Assembly (NCBI GenBank): GCA_014529385.2
Contig: CM043959.1
Location: 11,813,309-11,877,308, forward strand
Origin: Adiantum capillus-veneris
Taxonomy: Eukaryota > Streptophyta > Polypodiopsida > Polypodiales > Pteridaceae
DNA length: 64,000 nucleotides
Direction of reading: 5' to 3'
Positions 25,771-35,925 of this stretch are shown here, piece after piece. The translations under genes and the position numbers were made by a program. The notes beneath the pieces are model-generated. The model did no database searches. It saw only the letters and a list, made by a program, of their open reading frames with translations, and had not been told where the DNA came from. Each line of letters begins with the position of its first letter. The stretch's first letter is position 1.

Positions 25771-26290
25771 TGTTACGAGACTAGGCACCCTCCTGTTATA
25801 GTGGCTAGCTGCCAATTGGGATAGCTGACGTAATGTTAATTATGTGCTATCTATTTTATTTTTCTAATTGATTTGATGATGATTTTCTAGAGCGGAATGT
25901 GGGGAGTTGACAAAGAGGCGCAAGCAATAACTCTCGGCCGTTTTATATTCGCACAGTATTTCATATTTTCATTTCAATAAGCCACTATGGCTCTGTAAAT
26001 AATTTAGTGGAAACTTCCCCTTATGGGACATGCAAGAACTAATGAGCTTCACTTATTTACAAAAGTGAAGTGGTTGTAAAAGAGGGGCCTCAAATTTTGG
26101 CACCTTAAACTCATTAGATAATATATTAAATACCAACTCCACAAGAGAGGTGCCGTGGATTTTGGGGCTAGATTTAGGTCTTTCTTTTGCAGATTCTCTT
26201 CTCTGCACTCTTATGCTATGCTTAATTTGATTTGTACTCTCTAATCAAGTCTCTATTTCTTACAACTCTACACACTCTTACAATCTTGTC
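25771..26290 (+). repeat. 3' LTR of gypsy remnant
   Basis: It begins TGTTACGAGACTAGGC directly after the polypurine tract. Its right end is unclear: similarity to the reversed copy fades after CTTACAACTCT, near 26270. No primer site follows, consistent with a 3' LTR. Confidence 0.7.
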
Positions 26291-26307
26291 TATGTCAATT
26301 CCATGCC

Positions 26308-26308
<1 letters not shown>

Positions 26309-26360
<52 letters not shown>
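26309..26360. repeat. (GT)n microsatellite
   Basis: About 26 GT units. Confidence 0.95.
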
Positions 26361-26361
<1 letters not shown>

Positions 26362-27170
26362 TAGTCTAGGTGTGTGTGTGCTTGGAAATTGGGAAAAGAG
26401 GTGGATAGGTTGCTGGGGTGGTTCACCTTTCAATACTCCCCTATATAATGTGCGTTCATGGGTATTAAAAAAACCCCTCTTTTAGCATGTCTGGATGAAT
26501 AAAATGACCCCTTATTATAGGAGATTTTTCAAAATTGAATATAAAAACCTCTCCTTTCGAACTCACATTATACATTAACATGACTACATAGTACACCCCT
26601 CGAGACAGGTTGATGGTGATGTTGTGAGTATGTGTTGAATTATTTTAAGCAACCGGTCTCCCCCTTTTCTCCCAACAGCCCGCCCCTCAGCCGATTCCCT
26701 CTGATTCTTCTCTTCATTCCCAAACTCCATCGATGGTCTTCAATCGCATTGAAAGGCTATCCATAGACCCCACTTCCAAAAGGGGGTGTCGAATAATCAT
26801 GAGGGCTAGACAGGCCACCAAATCAAAGGTTGCCCCAAGAAGAGACAAAGAAACCGTAAGGATGTCCTTCCATTCAAATTCACGAGATCTCAGATTACTT
26901 TGTTTTTATTCAACTTGAACACCATATTAGAGTTTAAGACTTTAGAGACAATTTGGGAATCATGAATGTCTTGAAGATTTGGCCATATGGAGGAGATTGT
27001 TTTTTAAGGCCAAAGGCTTCCACAAGGGAGTACTTGAAAAGCTCTTTCAAGTTATGCTCTCAAAACTTTGGCTAAGATTGGGCCACGTGGTCAAATCTTA
27101 AGCTTGTTTTAATAGTGAAAATTGGGAAATTCTCAAAGTCACTAATATGGTGTTCAAATTGAAATCCATC
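26361..27170. other. Unassigned stretch before gypsy pol
   Basis: A short plus-strand frame (26733-26918) is basic and begins SMVFNRI. That may be a decayed gypsy polyprotein piece, but this is not certain. Nothing else was seen. Confidence 0.4.
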
Positions 27171-28554
27171 ACTTAGCACATCGTTCATGCACCAATTGTA
27201 CTTTTAGCACCAAAGTGTTTGATAAACACGATCTTCTCCGTTTTCGTGGAAAGATCAATGGTCACGAAGTGACCGTACTTTTTGACAATTGAAGCTCACA
27301 TAATTTTGTGGATGTAAAATTGGTACAAAAACTATGCATGCAGACATGAGACAGTGACCATGAGTATCGTGTAAAGACGGCTCGTGGCAAAGATATGGAT
27401 GTGTGGAATCATATGCTTCATGACTTGAAGCTCGAGCTAGTTGATTACAAAGAGAACCTAGATTTCCGCATCATGCGCCTCAATACAGAAAATGTTATCT
27501 TAGGAATTCCATGGTTTTATGATAAACAAGATACATTATATATAGATTATATACATCACTGTCCTGTTTTTGTTAGATAGGATGTGCCTCATGTATCTGT
27601 TGCGCTTTGTCTCATCAAATAATTGTAAATAATGGGTTTGCAATACCAATTGTTACTGCTTTGCAAATATTTAAAGATACAAAGTCTTCTAATGTCGACT
27701 TTTATCAATGTATACCATTTGCATGGTTGGATTTATTAGTACTTAGTACCTCTGTCTCACTGAATTTTGTAAAACAAATTTGTGTTCTTGTGTGTAACTT
27801 CGGGATTCTAACAAATCTACCCTCATCCAAAAAATCATAACTGATTTCAAAGTTGTTTTTCCTTACGATCTACCTCCTAGCTTACCGCCTTTGAGAGGAG
27901 TAGATCATGCCATTGAAGTGGTGGTTGGTAGTCAGTCTTTTTCGAAGCAACCTTATTGATTTAGTAAAACCGAAAAAGACGAGATTCAGCGACGGCTCAA
28001 GGATTATTTGACAGGGGTTTTGTTCGGCCAAGTAAATCCTCATGGAGAGCGTCTCTCTTACTTTCTCGAAAGAAGGATAACACTATGCGCTTTTGCATAG
28101 ATTACAAGGGATTGAAAACACTCACTGTTAAGAATAACTATCCGCTCCCGCGTATAAATGATCTGATAGATCGACTCCATGGGACACTATATTTTACACA
28201 GATAAACCTACAATCAGGCTATCATCAGATATGAATCAAACTGGAGGATGTTCCTAAAACATGTTTCCATAAGCGTTAGGGTCACAATGAATTTTTGGTC
28301 TTGCTTCTTGGTTTGACCAACACTCCTGGTACATTTCTGTAGATGATGATGTTAAGTATGGAGCCTGATTTACCCTTGTAATTTTCTGTGGTAAAAGCGC
28401 ACATTTGTAAGGCCCCCATTATGAGGAGAAGCCATCGTGCGTGAAGGAAAATCACTCACCGGAAACCAAAATTTTCACGGACAAGAATCAGGGGCAACTT
28501 TAAAGGCCTCGGGGGCGGAGGCCCCCGATACTTTTTTTTTTCACCGGAATATTA

Positions 28555-28670
28555 TGGCCGGACGGCAGCCGGAAAGTGGTCCGAAAACAACCAGTCGGTT
28601 GGCTGATGGCCGGTAGTCAATGGCCAATGGCCTGTGGTCAGAAGTCAATGGCCGGTGGCCGGTGATCGAA
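28555..28670. repeat. Short GGCCGGT-type minisatellite in the solo LTR U3
   Basis: Repeated words such as TGGCCGGTGGCC, GTCAATGGCC and GATGGCCGGTAGTCAATGG, upstream of the TATA box. Such U3 repeats often act as enhancer-like elements; no function is shown here. Confidence 0.6.
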
Positions 28671-28795
28671 TTCAAAAGCGGACGTGTCTTCTCAAGGGCG
28701 GCCACACATGGGCGGATTGGAGGGTCCGATTTGGACTTATTCGCACAAGGGCGGCTACACATGGCTGTCTCTCATAAGAGAGGGCAGCCCTTTTG

Positions 28796-28808
28796 GCCTA
28801 TAAAAGGA
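28796..28808 (+). promoter_or_regulatory. TATA box of the solo LTR
   Basis: CCTATAAAAGGAG lies about 450 bp into the LTR, followed by a probable transcript start near 28830. Confidence 0.6.
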
Positions 28809-30440
28809 GGCCATTTCTACACACATTTCATAGTGTGAAGTTGATGCAACAAGGTGAGTGTGAGGTTGTGAGAGTGAAGCAAGGCGGGAGCTCCATTAAG
28901 GGTATAATCCCTTTGTAAACTACTTCTTGTTTTGAAGTACTAAAGCCATTGAGTGGCTGCTTTTCCGTGGACGTAGCCCACATTGGGTGAACCACGTATA
29001 TCGTGTGTACTCTCTCTCTCTCTCTCTACTCTATAATCTCGTGTATATAAATCTGTCTCTCTCCATTAAGTAATCTACGCAATTATCTATTTAGCTACGT
29101 CTTATTTCCTAACAGATGAATGATCTGTTGAGACCATTTTTCGGCAACTTCGTTGTTGTATTTCTCAATGACATCTTGATTTACAATCGGACTTTGTTTG
29201 AGTATCTTACGCATATACACGTGGTTTCTCTTACGCAGCTTTTAAAAGGAGGGATGGAAGGATTGAAGACTTTGAAACCTCACCGTCAAGGTAATCCCCC
29301 CTACTGTTTAGAATGAGCATCTTGACAAGAGCTTTTGGACACTAAAGCACTTGGTGACTACTGGGCCAATGTTGCATATTGTGGATCTTAGCATGCCTTT
29401 TGTAGTTGAAAAGGATGCTAGTGATTATGTGATTGGTGCAACGCTATATCAGGATGAAAGTCCTGTTGAGTTTGAAAGCAAGAAACTTTTGACGCTGAAA
29501 TGGATTATCCAACGTATATAAAAAAGCTTTATGTCACGTGGTCCATGCTTTAAGGAAATAGCGGCACTATTTGTATGGCTCTACTTTTGTTGCATGGACA
29601 AACCATCACTCTTTGTGTTATGTCCGTGATCAGGGTGATCTCAGAGGTCGGAAGGCCAAATGGGTGGAGCGTATGACTTTGAGATCCGTTACACAAAGGG
29701 ATCCAATAATCAAGCTGCAGACGCACTCAGCCGAATTCCTTAGGTTAATGCTTTCTCTATGTCTAAAATCTCGACGGATTTGTATCTCTCTCTCCGAGGG
29801 CTATGTCATTCAAATAGCTATTTTGGCAAGATGGAACGAGGTCAAAGTGAAACATGACTCGCATACAAGCTTGGGTGATCCAGAGATCCAAGTGAGTAGT
29901 GTTGGAGAGATGAAACAACAAGAATATTCCATCAAAGGTAGACTATTATTTAGAAATAGAAAGGCATGTGCGCCAAAAATCAATGAGATTGACAAAGAAT
30001 TTTTGCTTGAATGCCATGATGGTTCATAACGTTGGGCACCCAGGCATCCAAAGAACTTTAACATTGGTCAAACGATATTTCTATTGGCCAAGAATGGGCT
30101 CTTACATAGAGAGCTACTTGAAGAGATGCACTCTGTGTCAGATCAATAAGGCAAAGCGCTTTAGGAAATCTGACATGCTACATCCATTGAAAGTCCCTGA
30201 CGCCAAGTGGCAAAGAATTTCTATGGATTTTATGGTTGGTTTGCCGAATACTAGTCATGGCAACGATGCCATTCGGGTTGTGGTTAATATACTCACAAAA
30301 ATGAAAAAGTTTATACCAACAAAGTCGACAGTAAAAAGCCATGAGTTGGCAGTTTTGTTTGTCGATTAGCTTTATAATACATATTGTCATTGATCAGGAT
30401 ACCAAGTTCACTCAGTGATTTTAGTGAACAAATATATTTG

Positions 30441-30665
30441 TGTTACCATATACATGTGGTAGTGATGTGTGTGAACCCACTAGGACTGTCGGGGCATTTT
30501 TTCCTTCTTTAGGAGGTTTTTTCCCCCGTGTTGTATATAAGCCCATCACTCTAGGGCTATCTATATTTCCATTGCACACTAAGTAACACACTCTCTATTG
30601 TGTGCCTTGAGCTTCCTTCATCTTCTCCAAGTTATGTGCCTCTCTCTACAACCCTAATTCCAACA
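30441..30665 (+). repeat. 5' LTR of the nested copia
   Basis: 225 bp, from TGTTACCATATAC to ATTCCAACA. It contains a TATA-like GTATATAAGCC near 30532. It is compact, as is common for copia LTRs. Confidence 0.9.
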
Positions 30666-30667
30666 AT

Positions 30668-30679
30668 TGGTATCAGAGC
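30668..30679 (+). promoter_or_regulatory. Primer-binding site (initiator tRNA-Met)
   Basis: TGGTATCAGAGC, 2 bp after the 5' LTR. Confidence 0.92.
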
Positions 30680-30992
30680 AGGTTACGTCCTCCCGCGCTT
30701 AGTCGCCAGCTGCTCCAGCACACGCCTGCTCACTTTCTCCGATTACAGTGAGGTTTGGCCAGCATTCGCAGATCTGCTCAGATTTTTGATTCGGGCTCAT
30801 TTCGGCTTCCGTTTCTACTATACGCAGGTCTGCACAAGCAATTTTGTCATTTTGTGCAGAATTTCTATCAGTGCCGTTTTTTGCATAACAGGAGCCTTAC
30901 AGTCTTCTACGGTTTGTTCTATATAGCACGTGTTGTTCCCACTCCGTTTCTCCTATTTTTGGGTAGTTTTCACATCAGGTGCAGCATTTACC

Positions 30993-32040
30993 ATGGCTGA
31001 CAACAACACAGATGTCTTCAAGATGTTTGCTGCTAATGACAGGTTGGATGGGGACAATTACCCTATGTGGGCTTATATGATGCAACACATTCTTGTGTCA
31101 AAGGGCGTCTGGAATATTGTGCAGGGCATTGATGTATCTCCTGGTTCTGAGGATGTAGGCGATGTTGAGGATGTTGCAAGTCTTGCTACAAGGATTGCTG
31201 CTATTAGAGTTGTTTTGTCTACGGCAGAACAAGCTCGTTGGGATGTAAAGGATGTGCGTTGTCTGTGAAGTGTACCATTGTTCCTCACATCCGTTTAGCA
31301 AAATCTGCAAAACAGGCTTGGGATATTTTGGCTGGTCTTTATGCAAGTTGCAATGAGGCTAAAATTGCTTTGCTGCGTAAAGAGCTCGAGTCGAAGATTA
31401 TGCATGAGGAAGATGATATGGACACTTTCCTTGCTAGTGTCAAGGATATCAATGAGCAACTTATTTCTGTAGTTGAAGTCATTTCAGACAGTTCCCTTGT
31501 GCAAATTGTTCTTGATGCCTTACCAGATTCTTACCAGACTTTTGCTAGTACTTGGAGACTTATGACCCAAGGAAATCCAGAAGTTGTCAAGTTTGATGCA
31601 TTATGTACATTGTTGTTGCAAGAGTCACTTTCCAGAAAAAACAAGACTAGACAGCGTGCAGTTGAACAGTCTTTTATTGCTTCTCAAAGAAAGGGTGGTA
31701 ACAGCAATGCAGCCAGTTCTTATGGTTCTACTACGAGTGGCAAACCTTCTGTTCCCAATGCTTCTGCTGGCAGCACTTTGTCTGGCAATTCTGGTGATAA
31801 GGGCAAAAAAAAGATGCATTGCCATTATTGTAAAGCTAATGATCACATGATCAAGCAGTGTCCTAAGTTGAAGGCAAAAGAGGCTAAGAAGAAAGGGGGT
31901 GGTTCCACTACAAATGATGGTTCCACTACAAATGCGGCCATTGTTGAGTCTTCTGTGAAAGGAGACTGTGTTGCTGATGTTGATGCAGAATGGGCTTTTA
32001 GTGCAGAATGCACTTACAATCCTATTCTCCATGATGCATG
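30993..32040 (+). pseudogene. gag: Copia Gag with CCHC knuckle (frameshifted)
   Basis: It opens at 30993 (start MADNNTDVFKMF) with a LDGDNYPMWAYMM motif of the UBN2/DUF4219 Gag type. The frame breaks near 31260, then continues in another frame from 31238. A zinc knuckle CHYCKANDHMIKQC lies near 31818-31859, followed by a Gly/Ser/Thr/Asn linker. The 31238 frame ends past 32040 in a shifted reading of the protease. A close relative is at 12126-12907. Confidence 0.85.
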
Positions 32041-33089
32041 CTTGTCAGTTTGCTGCAGATTCACATGTGTGGTATTTCGACAGTGGTGCTACAAAGCACA
32101 TTACCTCACATCGTGAATTGTTCACCTCTCTCGAGTTTGTCCCTCATGGGAATTCAGTCACTTGTGCCAACAATGCCTCTTATCCGGTTCAAAGAGTTGG
32201 AAAGATTGTGCTTACTGCTGCAAATGGTAGTTCCTTCACACTTGTTGATGCACTTTATGTACCTGGGATCAAGAAGAATCTCTTGTCTGTATCCGCACTT
32301 GCTAGACTTGGACTTGTAGTCAAATTTGTGGATGACAGATGTACAGTTCATGATCTCAGTTTTGGTGATGAAATTGTTGCATCTGGCCTTTTGTGCCATG
32401 GGCTGTATAAGCTCACTTTGTATGATAAGTGTGGACAAAATTTTGCAAATGCTGTTGCAAATTCAAGGGCTATTTCAGATGCAAAACTTTCGCATGCACG
32501 TTTTGGTCCTCTGAATTTTACCAATTTGCTGCGTTTGCTGAAATCTGATATGATTGCTTCTTTGCCGCCTCTTGAAGCACCTATCAAACATGTTTGTGAA
32601 GGCTGTCTTTTGGGTAAGAGGCAGCATTCTAAGTTTCCAAAGGATGGTTCAGTTCGGGCCACATGCAGGTTGCAGCTTGTGCATAGTGATGTTTGTGGGC
32701 CCATGCAAACTCCGTCCTTGGGCAATTACCTTTACTTCGTGATCTTCATTGATGATTACTCCAGGCATGCATGGGTATTTTCGCTTAAAGCGAAGTCCAA
32801 AATTTTTATGTGCTTCAAACAATTTCTAGCTATGGCTGAAAATGTCTCGAAATGTACTATGGGCACCCTCCGTTCCGATCGAGGGGGGGAGTATCTGTCT
32901 CATGAATTCAATGCATTTCTGGTTAGTCATGGGATAAAACACCAATGTACAGTGCCTTATACACCTCAGGAAAATGGTGTTGCTGAGAGGAAAAACAGGT
33001 CACTTACGGAAATGGAACCATGGTCAAAAGTCAAGCTTTGCCGCATTCTTTTTGTCTTGAGGCCATCATGTGTGCCACTTATGTACTAA
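31968..33089 (+). pseudogene. pol: Copia protease and integrase
   Basis: An open frame of 373 codons. The protease active site is intact (FDSGATKHIT, Asp codon at 32079). Integrase: in the N-terminal zinc region one His reads Pro (ARFGPLN), while CEGCLLGKR keeps both Cys. The catalytic triad is visible as HSDVCGP, RSDRGGEY and PQENGVAERKNRSL. The frame closes at 33089 and pol continues in another frame from 33020, so a frameshift separates integrase from RT. Confidence 0.88.
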
Positions 33090-35250
33090 ACATGTGTCCT
33101 ATGAAAGCTTTGCAGTCTATTACTCCATATAAAGCATGGCATGATAGAAAGCCTTCTATTGAGCACATGCGTGTTTTTGGCTGTTTGGCATATGCTTTGG
33201 TGCCACAAACACAGTGCAGAAAATTGGATGATAAGAGTGTCAAATGTATTTTTGTTGGTTATAGTGCTGAAAGCGAAGGTTACAGGTTGTATCATCCCCA
33301 AAAAAAACGTATTCTGGTTTCACGGGGTGTAGTGTTTGTGGAAGATTCTGTTCAGCCCTTGCTGTCATGTAGTAGAGACAGTAATGTAAGCTCGCAGGAC
33401 ATTTATGACTCTTTGTTGCCTCTTTTCAGTGGTGGAAATACGAATGTAAGTTCCAATGAGGCAAATGTACAGCCTATGGGGGTTTCTGAAAATGTTACAG
33501 ATCAGCCTATTACTGATGCAGATGTACATGATGTACTTGATGAGGAAAGGGCTGAAAATGAGCAGGCTAGAGGTATGCCAAAATGGCTGGTGCACACTTT
33601 GCGTGACAGTAAATTGGATGCACCTTTGTCTAGTCGTACTCATTCAAGCTCTCCCCATGCATCTTATGCATCAGATTGTTATGCTTTGGCTGTGTCTAGC
33701 TTACATGATGTTAAGGAGCCTTTGTCTTTTGATGAAGCACAGAATTCAAAAAATTGGATGGCTACCATGCAATCAGAATATGATGCACTTATAGAAAATG
33801 ACACATGGACTTTATGTGATTTGCCTCCTGGCAAAAGGCCATTGGTACGAAGTGGGTTTACAAGTTGAAACACAAGCCGGATGGTGAGATCGATCGCCAT
33901 AAGGCTCAACTTGTTGCAAAAGGTTATGCACAGCAAAAAGGCATAAATTATGAAGAGACTTTTGCTCCCACTTGTCGTATGACTACTGCGCGTTTTCTAT
34001 GTGCATTGGCAGCTCATTTTGGTTGGGATGTACATCAATCAGACATTGTTACTGCTTTTTTGAATGGTGACATGAGGAAGTTTATGTAACGCAGCCTCGC
34101 AGTTTTGTCATAAAAGGACAAGAGGACAAAGTGTGCAGATGTAAGAAGGCTTTGTATGGGATGAAGCAATCTCCTCGTGCTTGGTATGAGAAAGTTGACA
34201 CTCATTTTGGTCAAACAAGGTTTTCATAACAGTCCAACAGAAAGCACATTGTATGTAAAGCGTGAGGGTGATGTACTTCTCATTGTGGTTCTTTATGTAG
34301 ATGATTTGTTGATCACTGGACCAAATGAGAGACATATTGCTGAATTTAAGGCTAATTTGAATGCTACTTTCAAAATGAAAGATTTGGGGTTGTTGCATCA
34401 TTACATGGGTATACAGTTTAAGCAGTGTGATGGTGGTATTGCCTTGTGTCAAAAAAGTTACATAGAGACATTGCTATGTAAATTTGGACTTGAGGATTGC
34501 AAACCTATTGCCACTCCCATGGAAACAGGTTTGAAGTTAAGTCTACATGATGCTGGCGATCCTATTGATGTCACTCTTTACCAAACTGTTGTTGGCTGCC
34601 TCATTTATGTATGCAACACGAAACCAGATATTCAGTTTGCAATCTCACAGATCAACAAATTTATGCATAGCCCAGGGTCTAAGCATTGACAGACTGCTAA
34701 GAGTATTTTCCGCTACCTTAGTGGCACTTTACATCTTGGCTTGTTTTATCCCAAGGGGGAATCATTGCCGCCAGACTTACATGCTTTTTCGGACTCAGGT
34801 TGGGCTGGTTGTTTTGACACGCGAGTGTCCACAAGTGGTTTTTGTTTCATGCTTGGCAGTTCATGTATATCATGGTTGAGCAAGAAGAAACCTACTGTGG
34901 CCACTTCGAGTTGTGAGGCTGAGTACAGAGCAGTCTTCACAGCTACGGTTGAGTGTGTATGGCTCAGATGCCTTATGGCTGATTTGGGTGTTGGATAGGA
35001 CACTGCCAACACTATCTACACTGACAATCAAAGCGCATTGGCAGTTGCGAGGAACCCAGTTTTTCATGCTCGCACAAAGCACATTGAGGTGCATTACCAC
35101 TATGTCAGGGAGAGGCTCTCAGCAGGAGAGATCAGCTTGGCTTATGTGCCAGCACAGGACAACCTTGTAGATCTTTTCACAAAGGCATTGTCTCGTGAGA
35201 AGCTCAAAGCTTTCTGCAAAGCTTTGGGCTTACTCCCCTTTGTGGACTGA
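33020..35250 (+). pseudogene. pol: Copia integrase end, reverse transcriptase and RNase H (broken)
   Basis: 33020-33868: integrase C-terminal part (KCIFVGYSAESEGYRLYHP) and the RT start (MQSEYDALIENDTW). After a frameshift, 33865-34089 has [19 protein letters not shown] and TAFLNGD. 34177-34689 holds an intact LYVDDLLIT box (YVDD at 34294-34305). RNase H follows in 34741-34998 (SDSGWAGC, SSCEAEYRA) and 35038-35250 (HYVRERLSAGEI, FTKALSREKLK). The order is normal for copia. At least four breaks (near 33860, 34088, 34688 and 34996) prevent a full polyprotein. Confidence 0.88.
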
Positions 35251-35315
35251 TCATGTCCTCAGGGCATGGCACTTCCCTTTACTCATGTGCCAGCTCTCGT
35301 TCATCGCATCACTCC

Positions 35316-35325
35316 AGGGGGGATT
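35316..35325 (+). promoter_or_regulatory. Polypurine tract of the nested copia
   Basis: AGGGGGGATT abuts the 3' LTR start at 35326. Confidence 0.85.
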
Positions 35326-35454
35326 TGTTACCATATACATGTGGTAGTGATGTGTGTAAACACACTAGGACTGCCGGGGCATTTTTTCCCTCTTTAGGAG
35401 GTTTTTTCCCCGATGCATTGTATATACGCCCACTCTAAGGCTATCTATCTTTCC
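35326..35454 (+). repeat. Truncated 3' LTR of the nested copia
   Basis: It matches 30441-30570 from TGTTACCATATAC through CTATCTATCTTTCC, then breaks off. About 95 bp of the LTR are missing. Confidence 0.88.
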
Positions 35455-35482
35455 TGCAAGTATGTTATGTCCCGCTTGCAGG
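35453..35482. repeat. 8-bp palindrome at the LTR truncation point
   Basis: CCTGCAAG (35453-35460) and CTTGCAGG (35475-35482) form a perfect inverted pair around a 14-bp loop, exactly where LTR similarity stops. Confidence 0.8.
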
Positions 35483-35812
35483 AGAGGCGATCTAGTCTAA
35501 GACACCATCAAGACAGGCGTTCAATGTCCAGATAAACGTAGTGTGAACCCAATGAGTGTGACTGGTCACTATAATAAAAGGGAGACTAAAGCCTCATTTA
35601 TAACTATCGACCCCATCGGTAGAGTGCCATTGGTTGGCCCGTGAGACTAAGAGATCACGAAGTCACCTCGAGGAGATGAAGCCAAGTGGTATGAGACACT
35701 CGGTCTTACAAGTGCACATCTCTATCCTCGAATGTTGATCTGAGCACATGGGTGCTACTAGATGGTAGCTATGGTCGAGTAGTTCGTGCAACTCGTGTCT
35801 ATAGACGGTTCA
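35483..35812. other. Unassigned stretch between copia and LINE
   Basis: No gene or repeat recognised. It and the sequence after 42064 were continuous before the LINE insertion. Confidence 0.6.
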
Positions 35813-35925
35813 TGTAACTAGGGAATCCTTTTTTTTTTCCAAAACTCACAATTGTGAGTGAATTATATTAATCAACCCAAAAAAATACAATGTCCTGTCA
35901 TGCTCGTGTTGAGCCATAACCTCAT

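Larger units (their letters stand above)
28350..29114 (+). mobile_element. Solo LTR (765 bp) inserted in the gypsy RT gene
   Basis: The block runs from TGTTAAG to CCTAACA, with TGTTA/TAACA as inverted ends. It is flanked on both sides by the identical 5 bp GATGA (28345-28349 and 29115-29119). The gypsy RT frame is broken exactly here and resumes after it. It has a TATA box (CCTATAAAAGGAG near 28798) and, downstream, a GTGGACGTAGCC...GTGAACCACGTA motif typical of copia LTR R-U5 regions. With no internal region left, it is the product of recombination between two LTRs. Confidence 0.92.
27171..30440 (+). pseudogene. pol: Decayed Ty3-gypsy pol (protease, RT, RNase H, integrase), split by a solo LTR
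   Basis: Protease: GHEVTVLFDN at about 27250, where the expected Ser-Gly after Asp is lost to Asn and a stop, then ILGIPWF (27509). RT: FCIDYKGLKTLTVKNNYPL near 28090 and QINLQSGYHQI near 28200. This is interrupted by the solo LTR at 28350-29114. RT then resumes as FVVVFLNDILIY (29149-29184), with Asn for the first catalytic Asp of the box (codon 29167-29169). RNase H: KDASDYVIGATL near 29410. Integrase: HNVGHPGI...CTLCQ (30020-30140) and ISMDFMVGLP (30220). It ends where copia is inserted at 30441. Many stops and frameshifts are present. Confidence 0.85.
30441..35454 (+). mobile_element. Nested Ty1-copia retrotransposon with truncated 3' LTR
   Basis: A 5' LTR, tRNA-iMet primer site, leader, gag, protease, integrase, RT and RNase H, polypurine tract and a partial 3' LTR occur in the order typical of copia. 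It sits inside the gypsy integrase gene. The 3' LTR stops after ~129 bp at a palindrome, so no right-hand target duplication can be checked. The gag and pol frames are broken at several points. A deleted relative lies at 11994-13854. Confidence 0.92.
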
